Source: Emmonsiellopsis sp. PD_33 (lineage: Eukaryota > Ascomycota > Eurotiomycetes > Onygenales > Ajellomycetaceae). Taken from it: a stretch of 64,000 nt of DNA. Within the stretch, counting starts at the first letter, position 1. Every line of letters starts with the position of its first letter. The DNA lies in the NCBI GenBank assembly GCA_032988165.1, contig JANTQF010000105.1, forward strand, positions 43,477-107,476. Direction: 5' to 3'. A program made the translations under genes and the position numbers. Below the pieces are notes generated by a model that did not search any database, was not told the origin of the DNA, and saw only the letters and a program-made list of their open reading frames with translations. Below, one piece after another: positions 1 to 11,650 of the stretch.

Positions 1-1646
1 GACGACTAATTCGAGCATTTCCGCCTGCGAATGCCTCTGGTCGGACTGTGCGGCCGGTCTTGTTCAGCACGCTGCCGAAGCGGTCGAGTGGTGGTGTCGG
101 GTCGCATCAATCCCGCGCGTCGGAGAAATATGAGCTGATTGAGAAGCTGATCGAGCCTCACGCGAAAGATTTGGTCGATTTGTATGTGAATCTTGCTGGA
201 TTCACCTTTTTATCTTACCTTATTTCTTTATTCCTTCGTTTTTTGTGCTTTTGAGCTTTTGTTAAACATACTGCCAACGTGAAGCTAATAAGTGTCAGGT
301 TTTTCGAAAAAACGAATATCTGCTTTCCCATATTTGATGAATCCTCGTTTAAGAAAACCTACGCTTCCAATCGACGCAAGGTCTCTCTTGCTCTCCTGTC
401 TAATCTATATGCAAGTGCCTTGATCTATTGGCCTAATTCCCCCAAATCACGATTTAGCCGCCGGCCAGACCTCAATTTTGTCTGGGTCCAAGCATACGAG
501 GCTCTGAGCTCAGAGGTATTCTTGTGTCCCGGGACGTCCACTGTTATAGCAATTATGCTTAATGTAAGTGGGAGACCGAGTATATCGATTATTGCCAATG
601 AAGGTCTGCTGGGCTTGGCAATATCATTGTCGAATGCAATGGGCTTGAACAGGGATCCTTCAAATTGGAATATATCAAGACTGGAGAAGCAGATAAGAAT
701 TAAGATCTGGTGGCTGGTGGTTGTACACGATCGTTGGTGAGACAAAACCCATATTCTGTGACATGCACAGTAACTAATTATCTACTTCAGGTGTAGTCTA
801 GCATACGGGATCCCCTTGCAAATCCACCGAGCTCAGCATGATGTGCCTATACCAAGCGCACAGGATCTCAGTACCCCTGATGCTTCACCCGCACAAGTAA
901 CTGCCACGGCAATATTTATTGCTCTGATCTCCCTCACAGAAGTGTTAGGCCGGTATCTCGAGTACGTCTACTGGCTCACAAAAGACAGCCAAGAAACACC
1001 AGAACCATCCACCACCGATCTAGAACTTCTCCTGGGAGAATGGGAGGAGACTCTCAGCAGCGACGTCCGACGGGTCGTCATCCGGGGCACAGACCTCAGC
1101 GCCCCCGGCGCCGCAAACCTCCGCCTATCCTATCTAGCCGTAAAGCTTCTCCTCCGCCGCATCCAGCTGGACCTAGATAGGGGAATGCCCCAGACTGAGG
1201 ATGAAAGCTTCAATGCACCACTCTACCTCCGCGCCCAGCGCGCCGCTGAAGAAATCGTCCACTTTGTCCAGGAACTAAACGAACCCCACTTCTGCGGCTT
1301 CTGGATCCCCGCGCACGCATTCGCTCTCACCTCCGCAACTTCATTCCTACTCCGCAGCGCTCTGCGATCATCCAAAAACGCGACGGGGGACAATACACCC
1401 CTCAAGCTTTCGCGAGATATGATTGATACGCTGCGGAGACATAGTGAGGAGCATTCATGGGATCTGGCGGACAATTGTCTCGCGAACTGTAGTGAGATGT
1501 TGGAGAAGATAGAAGCTGGGATGCGGGATTATTCGAGCAGTAGCCCGCCGTTGTTGTCGAATTTCGAAGATTATCCGGATATTGATGTTTCGGTGCTGGA
1601 TGATTTGCTGACGGGGTTTAGGTATCCGTTTGAGATGGAGGAATAA
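1..1646 (+). CDS. Fungal-specific transcription factor, middle homology region (5' end outside window)
   Basis: Partial gene; exons as I read them are <1..181, 299..736 and 791..1646. Intron 1 has a GTATGT donor and a CTAAT branch. Intron 2 (737-790) has GTGAGA and ends TTCAG. After splicing, exon 1 leads into DLFFEKTNICFPIFDE, the usual opening of the fungal transcription factor regulatory domain, and exon 2 into exon 3 reads WWLVVVHDRWCSLAYG, the signature of the Dal81/TamA/XlnR-like subgroup. The Zn2Cys6 DNA-binding domain must lie upstream of the window. The C-terminal 270 residues are the helical tail with many Asp/Glu at the end. It would act in the nucleus as a gene activator or repressor; the target genes cannot be told from here. 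The family is certain, the subgroup is inference. Confidence 0.85.
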
Positions 1647-3451
1647 TAATACTAGAAGGAGGATTAGGGCTGAAGAGAAGCGTTTTGGTTCTTTTTGTTA
1701 TTTTGGATCATTACTGGGATTAACTGTTTAATATTTAATCAATTTACTTCCAAGGAAGTTTTAATACGATTTTAAATTTTCCTATAATATGGATCTTTTG
1801 GAAACACGGCCATTTACTTCCTTCATGATATGTATATCTTTCGTCAGTTCGTCAGATTGAACTGTAAGCACATCATAGCCAGTTAAAGACCACCCCTCTG
1901 TAGCACAACTGACTACTAGTATCCATCGTTGCTAGGCGAGATACACGCTGGCAAGGCAGCCAGTGAGATAGAACAACCAAAGTAAATAGCTAATGCTAAA
2001 CGGATGTCTAAATAAGGAACGACTTGTGACACCCATAAAGCAGTCAGTATCAGATTAAAGGCACGGGTTGAGTCTAGAAAGAACCCTTAGCTGCTGGAGA
2101 ATAAATGAATTCTAGAAGACTAGAAAAACGGATTGGAAGTCTAGTTGTTCACTGGGGGTTTAGGAGGTGGTATTGCGTTGCTCTTAACTGCGTCCAAAAA
2201 GTTATAAAATCATCCACCCTCCCCTCCCCTCTGTCCCCAATGTCATAATTCCCACTGTCATATTCTCCCGTGATCTCTTCACCACATTCATCGTTTTCTC
2301 CACCCCTACTAGTATTCACACGTAGCGATCGTTACGCAGTATCAGGGAGAGGGATAATTAAAATTGTGAAAATATTCATATATTGCTTCCTATGTTTGAA
2401 TAGTGACAGTTGCTGTGTAGTATTTAACCCTACTACTCAGGGGAGTCGGAGGTTGACTGATGTTCTACCTCGGGTTGAATTAGGCTTCGATGCCGAGATT
2501 GAAGGTGGGTCTCGGCAGCTTCACCGATTGGTTCTCGGGTCCACTTGTCGTCTCACCTGCCTAAACAGGGTTAGTTAATCTCACTGGTGTACGAGGGCCC
2601 AGTTAGGAAATCTTAAAACATCCAAACTTCAAAACTGTCTGCAATTTCTGGCCAGGACTTTGACTTCCAGATATCCACATGGAACTTGATTTGTGACCCC
2701 AGCCAATCCAAAACTAGTCCCTTGGACAAGGGTATCTCCAAATCCGAGCCGAATCACTCCGTACAGACAACCCAGGCTCTCAACAAGTTACGACCATGGC
2801 TGTGTTGGGATGGAACATCTAGTATGGATCTCTTGCCAATGCGGTCAAGGACGCGTATCCATTCAAAACGTCACTATACCTCTCTTACATTTCATCCTTC
2901 CTAGGATAAACCTGGACAATCACTTTTTACTTCTCGAGATTTGGCCCGCCAACCGCATTCGCAATGATTCAGGGGGTCCACGCAACATATCACAGCATAC
3001 AAGAACTTTCAATCCATGCTAAGAATACATCCAAGTATCCCTACATGAATCCACAGCTGCAAGACTATTCTCCAAGTGAAAATGGGTCCTCTCCGTTTTG
3101 GGTATGGTGTACGAACACACGATACGTGCGTCGGTGCTTGCATGCGTCGGTGCTTGGGGGATGAAAATCTGGATGCCTGTGGCATTTCCCTACGGATAAT
3201 GCCTGCATTGGAAACTTTAGACATTCCTCAAGCCATTCGCTATGCCTTTATAGGCAAACAACACGAGGTTGTGTACGACGGGGCCTGTTAAGATCCTATA
3301 CTACATATTGAGATCGGGATATAAAGTCTTGAGGTATCCTCATTGTTTTGGATGAATCAACATTCCATTGACTATCTATATTTCCTATTTGTCTAATTAT
3401 TCACGTGGCCCTATCTAACACTCTTTTCTACTTCACAACTTAACGCAAAAT
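1647..3451. other. Intergenic region, no convincing gene
   Basis: About 1.8 kb between the transcription factor and the RTA1 gene. Only short open frames occur (for example 2693-3022 and 3082-3291, the latter 69 codons from an ATG with several cysteines), without recognisable domains or intron-supported extension. A 13-bp unit, GCGTCGGTGCTTG, is repeated in tandem near 3126-3156. Base composition is normal and CpG is present, so this stretch does not belong to the decayed block. The last 150 bp before 3452 presumably hold the RTA1 promoter. Confidence 0.5.
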
Positions 3452-4461
3452 ATGGCCGACGACTCGAATTCCCGGTATGCGGACTGGAAAGCATACGAGT
3501 ACAATCCATCAACTGTAGCAGCAGCTATTTTCATGCTGCTTTTCCTGCTATCTACAGTCCTCCATTCCTACCAATTGTTCCGAACCCGGACCTGGTTTTT
3601 CATTCCAGTTGTCATTGGCGGATGGTGTAAGTTGCATAAACAAATCCGATTCCAGCTGTTCTATATTACATTTTCGCTAAGCATTGCCGAAAAACTCGAA
3701 ACCATAGTTGAAAGCATCGGATACGTTTGCAGATTGATATCGTCCCGACAATCCCCCGATTGGGCTCTCGGCCCATACATTATCCAGAGCGCATTCATTC
3801 TGGTGGCACCGGCACTTTTTGCAGCGAGTATATATATGGAGTTGGGTCGAATAATTGTTCTTGTTAGAGGGGCAAAGCATTCCGTCATACGCGTGAACTG
3901 GCTGACGAAGATATTCGTTGCCGGAGACGTGCTTTCTTTTTTAATGCAAAGTTCTGGTATAATAACTCTTTCTCTCACCAAATTTCCTTTCGATTACTTT
4001 CCTCTGACCGTTATACAGGTGCCGGATTGATGGTCAAGAGCGATTTCTCCAAAGATACAGCAGAAAACATTATTGTCGGCGGCCTCTTTGTCCAAGTGAT
4101 ATTTTTCTGCCTCTTTATCGTCAGCGCCGTGTTATTCCAGAGACGTATCGGGAAATCCCCGACGGATGAATCTCACCAACTCTCCCATACCTGGAGGAAG
4201 CACATGTATGCTTTGTTCTCCACAAGCTCGTTGATTTTGACACGGTCCATCGTTCGGGTCGTTGAGTATCTACAAGGACAGGATGGATATCTGCTGCAGC
4301 ATGAGGTGTTTCTGTACGTTTTTGATGCGGTGTTCATGTTTTCTGTCATGGTTATTTTTAATGTTCTGCATCCGAGCGAGATCAATTGCCTTCTCGGCCG
4401 GGGTGCAAAGATGATGAAGAAAGGGGGGATTCTAGTTGGCGAGTTTGAGCTCCGGGTGTAG
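3452..4461 (+). CDS. RTA1-like multipass membrane protein
   Basis: Exons 3452..3626, 3708..3956 and 4019..4461 give 288 residues. Intron 1 (81 bp, GTAAGT, CGCTAAG branch) joins GGW to FESIGYVCR, and intron 2 (62 bp) joins SSG to AGLMVK. Both junctions rebuild the conserved RTA1 stretches, which supports the model and the ATG in a normal context. Seven or so hydrophobic segments run through the protein, matching the usual seven-helix fold and roughly 300-residue length. RTA1-family proteins (Rta1, Rsb1, Pug1) sit in the plasma membrane and are linked to sterol-drug tolerance, sphingoid base export or haem-related stress; the substrate of this one is unknown. It is the last intact gene before the decayed transposon block. 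Confidence 0.88.
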
Positions 4462-4760
4462 TTCATGTTTGTGGTTAATGTTGCTCTACTAAGGATAAAG
4501 GTATCGCCAATGAATATACTGCCATTATATAGAACGAGATTGCCACGGGTATTCCCCTCCAGTATATAAATTTGAGGCAGCAGCTTTTCCAGAGACCCAG
4601 TACCCAAATATTACGCGTCACCAGAGGTATGGGGATTATGGGAGATTTAGACAGGAGATGAATGAAAAGTAATAGGAAAGCACCATACATGATTGGAATA
4701 TCCAAGACATACAGTATTTAATGAAAGGGGCCAATAAAAAATGTATGTTGCCATTGGCCG
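4462..4760. other. 3' flank of RTA1 gene up to edge of decayed block
   Basis: No gene seen. The last CpG before the long CpG-poor stretch is at 4759-4760, which I use as the left edge of the AT-rich block. The 3' untranslated region and terminator of the RTA1 gene should lie here, but no specific signal stands out. Confidence 0.4.
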
Positions 4761-5038
4761 CCTTTAATGGTGTATCTTGAGGAGGAGATCAATTAGAGAC
4801 TGAATATTGTCAACAACTTTAATAACATAACATAGTACCAAAAGGGAGCTTCTGACAGAATTCAAAAGCACAAAGGGTATTTCATACCAGATTTTTGTGA
4901 GACTGTTCTGCCATGGATCCACCATGTAAACACCATTGCTCTGATAGAGCACTCCAAAATTAACATCTGTGATGATATTATTACTATTTTTGGAGTATGT
5001 AAATCAAAGAACCATGTAAATATATTGTAATGTTATAA

Positions 5039-5094
5039 CTATACTTTATGAAGTGCTCTAACTACACTTCATGAAGTGCTCTGACTATACTTTA
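5039..5094. repeat. Short tandem repeat, 23-bp unit
   Basis: Two complete and one partial copy of a 23-bp unit containing CTTCATGAAGTGCTCT. Each unit carries the near-palindrome ACTTCATGAAGT. The CTCTGAC part resembles the unit of the 17-bp tandem repeat at 16292-16393 near the other end of the nested structure. Confidence 0.6.
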
Positions 5095-5142
5095 TATAAT
5101 ATAATGTTTTTGCAATGCTCCATGTAATGCTCCATCCACATT

Positions 5143-5214
5143 TATATAGAGATTATGTAGTTGGACACCCTCTCCACATAATGAAACACCCCCTCTAACC
5201 CAATTAGACCTTAG
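5143..5214. repeat. Left arm of long inverted repeat (partner 16145-16218)
   Basis: The sequence TAGTTGGACACCCTCTCC and its surroundings recur as the reverse complement at 16145-16218 (TAGTTAGACACCCTCTCT). Apart from a 2-bp length difference in the outer TATATA part, the differences seen are transitions. The two arms are about 11 kb apart and enclose the Harbinger-like element and the first Gypsy element, so they look like the terminal repeats of an older outer transposon. The superfamily is not clear. Confidence 0.65.
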
Positions 5215-5340
5215 TGTGGAATAAGTGGGACTAGCACATTTTTAAGCTTCCACATCAAACTCTTATCAAATCTCTTAATTGCTCAATTTCTCAATCTCTC
5301 ATCAACCTCTCTATCTCAACCCCTTACATTTAAATGCGCC

Positions 5341-5469
5341 ATGGAGCTCCTAGGTGAGCATGGCAGGCATGGTAGGCATGGCAGGCATGGTGGGCATGGT
5401 AGGCATGGTAGGTGTGGTGGATATGATAGACATAGTAGGCATGGCAGGTATGGTAGGTATGGTAGATAA
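5341..5469 (+). CDS. Short open frame coding a His-Gly-Arg repeat peptide (doubtful)
   Basis: ATG at 5341 in a GCGCCATGG context opens a 42-codon frame made mostly of HGR triplets (HGRHGRHGRHGGHGRHGR and more degenerate copies) and ends at TAA 5467-5469. It is produced by a 9-bp tandem repeat (CATGGTAGG type, 12 units, 5359-5466). Unlike almost everything else in the block this frame has no internal stop, and one of the few CpGs left lies just before it. A 9-bp repeat keeps any frame open for as long as no stop is in the unit, so this may be accidental. No family is recognised. Confidence 0.15.
   Translation: MELLGEHGRHGRHGRHGGHGRHGRCGGYDRHSRHGRYGRYGR
5359..5466. repeat. 9-bp minisatellite, 12 units
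   Basis: Twelve consecutive 9-bp units, consensus CATGGTAGG with CATGGCAGG variants. The later units have transition differences (for example TATGATAGA). It lies inside the outer inverted-repeat element, left of the Harbinger-like end at 5581. Confidence 0.85.
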
Positions 5470-5580
5470 TAGAAAGAGCCAGGGAGGCAGCTATTACATA
5501 AGCTGCCAAGCTAGTCCTAAATAGGAAATAGAGTCTGATTTTTTTTATTGCATTTTTAAATGAATTGGTAAAATCATTAA

Positions 5581-5690
5581 GGGCCTATTTAGTAACCAGG
5601 TTCAAATTGAAACTTGGGGTCAAATTGGTCCCAAATTACTGGCATTTCCATTAAAAACCACTAAATCTTGCTTGGCATTTTAGGAAACAG
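5581..5690. mobile_element. Left part of PIF/Harbinger-like TIR element, split by Gypsy element 1
   Basis: The terminal sequence GGGCCTATTTAGTAAC at 5581-5596 is matched by the reverse complement of 15965-15980 (GAGCCTATTTAGTAAC, one G/A difference). Both ends are flanked by the 3-bp direct repeat TAA (5578-5580 and 15981-15983), the target-site size of PIF/Harbinger elements. The end sequence is similar to the ends of the small MITE at 40192-40603. The element continues at 15720-15980 after the Gypsy insertion; together the two parts are about 370 bp, so it is a MITE-sized non-autonomous element. Confidence 0.7.
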
Positions 5691-5862
5691 TGATAATTAT
5701 AATTGGGAAAACTTGAGATGAAAATGTTGCATGGAATAAGGTTGTCTTCTTATAGTTCCTGGGCCACCTGTGGGTATTTATATCTTAGAGTCTAACTAAG
5801 CTAACTGTGTGACTAAGCACCCTGGCTACTCCATGGCATGAAGTATAGGCACATAATAATTA
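5691..5862 (-). repeat. LTR of Gypsy element 1 (3' LTR)
   Basis: Matches 15550-15720 over about 170 bp, including ATGAAAATGTTGCAT and CTAAGCTAACTGT. Differences are nearly all transitions. The polypurine tract AAAAGGGGG (minus strand) lies directly inside it, at about 5863-5871 as CCCCCTTTT on the plus strand. Confidence 0.8.
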
Positions 5863-7159
5863 CCCCCTTTTGAAAAGCACACAATGCCCTTATTATGATA
5901 ATTCCATGCTAACTTAACAGAGTAAAATAAAGGACATTTTGATAGAGAACATAAGAGATATTTCAGAAGAAAAGAAAAGAAAATATATTAATAAAGTAAA
6001 TAAAATCATCCATTCATTCAGCATTCATCTTTATATTTAATTTAATAAATAGGATCATCTATCTACTCTGCATTTATCTTTACATCTAACTTATTCAGTG
6101 CACTCTTCAGTTTAGCCTATAGTATCTTAAATATAACCTAGTAGGTAACTCTTTTATCTATTCATAAGTTAACTGTACTTTCTATCTTCTCATAATGGAG
6201 ATTCTGTAGATAAGCAACTCATTTAATTGTATCTTCTTAGTATGTGCCATCAGCAGGCTTAATGGCATCTTAATTATTAATCTGTATGATAGTATCAATC
6301 TTCTTATTAATCTTCTGTGCACTTTTATTAAGCATGATAGTGTGTGTGATCTCTATACAGTAGTATTACTAAATGACCTGTTAAGCTTCTTATTTTTCTA
6401 GGTTATGCAGTATCATTATGAGGCAGACAGCTTTATTCTTTATAATATCATATTAAGCTTTCTTCTTGGCAAGGGCTTGGGCTTAAATCTTATTGATAGT
6501 CTAATGCAATTCATCAGTAAGCAGTGTGCATATTTTAGCATATAATATTCTTATAGTATAGAGCTAGTTGACTTCTTTGAGAGCATCTTCTCTACCTATA
6601 TTGTGGAGGATTATAATGCATTTAATTACTTAAAGGTTTATGAGTAGGTCTGACTACTGAGCACTGATACTTGCAGTATGAAATAATATGATTATAATAA
6701 TAGCCATAATAAGAGTAACATTAGCTATATGAGGAGGGCTTGCTGTGAATTACTCTGTAGGCACATCACTGTCAGAGTCATCCTTCTTAGTTTATTTGCT
6801 AAAGAAGCTATTATCTGTTACATCTACTAAACTATCTATTTATCTCTATTCTTCATGGAAGCACTGCAGGATCTCTGTGTCTATATAATTAATATATTAA
6901 CTCCTAATTATGCTAGCTAAGAGGTATTTAATATTATGAGATTTAATTTGATTGATATACTTCTTTTTATTTTATTTCTACAGGTTGTCTACAGTCTCAT
7001 TAATTTAATCTTTAATTGTACTAGAGGAGAATATAGCAATATTCCCTTAGCATCATTCAGTGATTAAGAGATTAATTTCTCAGTTATAAATTTCCACTCA
7101 CTAATCATAAAGTTAGGTATAGTGTATATTTTTTACTATAATCTTATTCATATTCTATT

Positions 7160-7835
7160 AGCTCTAAACTTACTTGGTAGTAGCATTATGATCATCCTTG
7201 ATAGTATATATTGAGTCAAAGTATACCTGGTTTTCCCAAAGATGATGTTTCAGTAAGTCATAATACTCATAACTTAGATTCTTTACAGTGAGATATAAGT
7301 ATATAAATTCATTGTAGTTATAAGTCTCTATAATGTCTCCTGTATTATAGTTTGTAGTTATCTTTAACTTTATCCTGTTAACAGTCATCTCAATTTTAAG
7401 CTTTCTTACTTTCACCTTGTTCTCTGCTGATGGTGCATTAGGTGATGGTCCCTTAAAGTTGTAGTCATTTTCTAAGTTAAGATATATCTTAAGAGATAAG
7501 TATTATAAAGTATTACTCACAATCTACAGAATCTTCTTCTTATACTCCTTATTAGCCTGTTTCTGTGAATGTTCTTGGGCTTTGAAGATGTAGTAGCTAT
7601 CATGTAGGTCTTAATTTATAACTTATCTATTCATACTGTTAATAACTTCCTTGAGCATGCTCATAGATTTAGTGGAGATTACCTCTAGAGGTAAAGAGTA
7701 TTTGCACATCTTGATGATAAACTCTATAGTATACTCCTCTATATAATTTATTATCTTGATGTTTTTAATGATTTTATTATCTTCAGCTTGCTGGGCTACT
7801 ATCTTATCTTTCTCTTTTATACTGAATTGGCTCAT
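7160..7835 (-). pseudogene. Extra reading frame downstream of integrase in Gypsy element 1, unknown function
   Basis: Two open stretches in the same minus-strand frame (7623-7835 and 7170-7415) are joined by sequence interrupted only by a few TAA/TAG codons, so a frame of more than 220 codons is readable, starting at an ATG with MSQFSIKEKDKIVAQQAEDN. It is rich in Lys, Ile and Asn, partly because of the mutational bias. It lies about 1.5 kb after the integrase relic in the same orientation, the position of an env-like or other third frame in some Ty3/Gypsy elements. I see no signal peptide or transmembrane segment, so an env function is not supported. It may also belong to another element inserted there. 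Confidence 0.45.
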
Positions 7836-9349
7836 AGTCAGAATGAATGTCTTATGTTATTTCTTCAGTATGTAAGTAGGGATGAGGGGGTTATCAGCTG
7901 ATGTCAACTATAAGTACTTAAAGGATGTCATACTGTTGGAGATTCTATGATATTTACTAGCAGATAGATGAGCAGGCTAGATGTTTTACATGTGATCTTC
8001 TAAATCACTGTGAAGGTATTAGGAGTTAGTAGATATTATACAGGCTGATGGGAGTTAGTTAGAGGGTTTGTATGTCTTCCTATTAAGTAAAGTATTATTA
8101 GTGAATTTGCTATAGTAATGGGTGTGAAGGTGTTTGGACTGAGAGATTGAGATATTTATTGTAATAGGTCTTCCATGTATATGATGAATACTAACTTAGG
8201 AATGTGCTCTAATAATAGTATTTATCATGAAAGTTTCATATCCTATAGTTTGATATTTATAGTGAGTAGGATGGCTGAAGCCAATTAGGACAGTACATCT
8301 ATAGATAAGGGCTTATATATATAAGTAAATAAGAGTAAGACTAGTGAAAGACATATAGATGAATGGGGTACAACTAATATAAGGCAGTATATTTCTAACA
8401 GAGTAATGGACATTCCATAATGAATAGTAATAATCTGGGCATGAGGAGCTTTTAATAATAGTTAGAAATATAGAAATTCTATGGACATAATCTCATAATC
8501 TCTATTATATAGAGGAAACTGAAAAGCACTTTTAGATTTATTTATGAGAATTTAGAATTTCTAGGCTACCATCTTTAGAGGTCAGCCTCACTATTGTGGA
8601 ATCAACAGTGAATGAGATTCTTCTTATTCACACTCATACTATTATATGAGTTCTTTTGTATCTAATAGGATATGTATAGAGTATCACTGATTCTCTTCTA
8701 ATTTATATTCTTTTCATTGCACAAGATATTCAACCTTTACACTGTGTTTTAGATTCTTAGTCTGTTTTATTAGTATTTTCTCAAGTTCATATAATTGCTA
8801 TTTCAATGTATTGCCTTCCATTACTATAGAGCCTGATGCCAGTAGGATGTGCCTAAAGAGGTCCTCTTTCCATGGGGTGAATTCTAAGTATGTGATAAAT
8901 ATTATAGGGTGTACCTGAAAGTATGCTGAAAGATTCAGGAGATAGGTAAGACTACTAACTTAGTAGAGAACTGTGAAGGAACCTATATATTAAGGGGTAA
9001 ACTTACTATAAGCTTGAAGTAAAGGTATGTTATAGTCTTTATCAATTCAGAGAAGTACTTTATTATCTGTGGTGAAGAATCATAAAGTATGCTTCTTATT
9101 ATAATACTTCTTTATAAATACTACTACTATGTGGAGTGCCTCATTTGTATTGAGGTGACTGGAAAAGTCCTAGAAATCCTAATTTTGAAAAGTCTGTGCT
9201 AGTTGGAGTGGTGATTTAAGCTTCTAGTCATACATATATTAGTAGGGAAATATCTCCATTGCTAACATTATAGTACTATTAAAGAGTACTTGAAGTGAGA
9301 GAGCTGAGTCCTCTCATTGTTATGAATCTTCCAGTGCTGTGATTATATA

Positions 9350-9700
9350 TTAAAGAGTAATTTTATATGTTTAATTTGTAATCTCTAATTAGCCATCTAC
9401 TTGGGAGTAGTAAGCTATAGTATAGAGAAGTTCTACCCCAAGAGACTTAAAGATTATTACCTAAAATTAACTGAGAAACTTTCTATCTCTATCTGATATA
9501 ATACATGATAATGTGCCTCAGTCACTCATTACTAGCTACTTGATGAATGGCTTGGCTCAGAATTCTACATTCTAATTCTAGCATTCTGGGATGAAGGCTG
9601 TTCTCTTGCTTACTTTGCAAGTAATAATCATATTAGTATCAAATTGTTCTTTGAGAAGACTAAGGATAATATTAATTGTAATGATATGGAATAGGAATGG
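9350..9700 (-). pseudogene. Integrase relic of Gypsy element 1
   Basis: On the minus strand the frame reads SDRDRKF followed by SLGVELLYTIAYYSQVDG, corresponding to the conserved core of Ty3/Gypsy integrases (second catalytic Asp and the AYHPQTDGQ stretch). The His-to-Tyr and Gln-to-stop changes are those expected from C-to-T mutation. The rest of the domain is too broken to delimit. Confidence 0.75.
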
Positions 9701-10949
9701 CCCTGTAATAATTAACTGTAGTGTGCTATATGATTTATAGTAGTGAGTAGCATTCTAGAGGTAATTAAGATAGTGGTAGATATATTCTTTAATAAGGTGA
9801 GTCTTCTTGTAAATGGACAATCCATCTAACTTCTCTATAGTCTACTATAGTTCAAGATGTGTGTCTGAGTGTGCAATCTTAATGATGTTACTAATAAGAG
9901 GCTAAGAAATATAGAGCTGCATAGTGTTCTCATAGTTGTGATATAGTAGATTATCATCAGAATTGATATAGTATAGTAGCTTGGATTGATTTTTCATGGG
10001 TAATACACTGTTTGCTTTTATGACTTTCAAAATTGTAGCTAGCCTTGAGTCTTACTGGTAGGCATTTAGGAGTCTTTACTGAAACTATAGGGATATTATA
10101 ACTATTATAGCTGTATAATTCACTAGGAATGTATTTATAGTCTTAGTGATTAGGTCTTTCAGAAGCTCATTCTAGTTCATAGGTGCATCTAACTGCAATT
10201 AAGATAGGGCATCTGGGATGATATGTATGTGGCCAGGTTTATGAAATATCTGTAGGTTGAATTGCTGTATGTATTATACAACTTAAATGAGCCTTAAGTT
10301 GAGCTTATCTGTAGAAAAGGTAGTTAGTAATATCTGTCTAGTAATTTATAGTGTAGCTGAATAGTCAGTATATATAATTACTGGAAGTTCTGTGGCTTTA
10401 ACTATATATTACACTTTTTTGAGTGCTCAGATCAAACATGTAACCTTCAGTTTAGTTGACTAGTATCTAGTTTCTATTGATGTGAGAATTTTGAAGAGAA
10501 ATATAATAAGCTCTATCATGATTAATGGAGGTAGAATCTTAAAGTCTGGGATTTTTTCATACTATATCTTTTTGAGTAGTGTTCATTCTAACTTTACATG
10601 AAATATCATTACCTCAAAGTCTCTCTATTTAGAAGTATTAATATTGAAGAAGAGGTATCACATGCTATCATAATGTATTAGAAATAGACTCTTAATAAAT
10701 ACTACTTATATGTTATTAAAAGCCTTCTCTTCTTTTTCTATAGGCTTTTCAAGAGGTATTTAGACAGAGAATTAAGTTTACAGTCTTTCTTTTACTAGTA
10801 CATTCTTGAGGAGTATCATCTTACATGCCTGTAGAGGCTCTACATGATAGGCATAAAAGGATATATAATTTTACAGTTATTCTATTGTATCAAGATAAGT
10901 CTTCAGATTCTTTAGGTTCCTTGAGAATGTAATTCTTGTCAGTACAGTG

Positions 10950-11650
10950 ATCTAATCCTCTATTAGTATGAGGCTCAGAAATGAGACTTTATACCCTAGT
11001 AATCTAACTGAAGGGAAACTAATAAATATCTTTTTTAGATTAATGATTATATTCTTATTATAAAATAGAATGAAGATCTTTCTCAGATATTTATCATGTT
11101 TTTTCATAATGATACTTGTAGTAACTAGATCATTAATATAATAGTAAATGAACTTCTTAAACTTCTTTAGGAAGAGGTCAATCTTGCACTATATATACAT
11201 CAGAGAGTTTATATATTCTATTATTACTACTAAAGGGATCTCTTATCTATGGTGTGATACAACTGATAAGTGTTGTTGGTGGTCATGGCAGACTCTCTAT
11301 TAATAGAAGAAGCTCATACAGTTAAAAATAGTAATATAGTGATATCTCTTGATGAAGTTAATAATCTCTACCTGCTGTGTCATTAAGTATACATCAGACT
11401 TAACTATCTTATTTAATTCTCTGACATTAATTACAGAATGGCCTTTCTGTACTCTGTTAACCTTCTTTTATACTATAAACACTGAGTATTCTGAGGAGAT
11501 GTAGTCTGTTGCTCATTCCATATATCCTTAAGCATACAATTTATTGAAGAGCTCATTTATAACCTCATAATCTTTTTAGCCCAGAGAGTATACTTTTACC
11601 TGTATCTGAAGCTTGTAATTCTTCAGTAGTAAGAGGGGAATCTATATCTA
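10950..11650 (-). pseudogene. Reverse transcriptase relic of Gypsy element 1
   Basis: The minus strand reads KKVNRVQKGHSVINVRELNK upstream and FIYYYINDLVTT at the catalytic loop, followed by FPSVRLLGYKV. These match the order of conserved blocks in fungal Ty3/Gypsy reverse transcriptases. The catalytic YxDD appears as YIND, so one catalytic Asp has become Asn (GAC to AAC, a G-to-A change), and several TGA/TAG codons stand at conserved Trp and Gln positions. The enzyme cannot be active. Confidence 0.8.
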
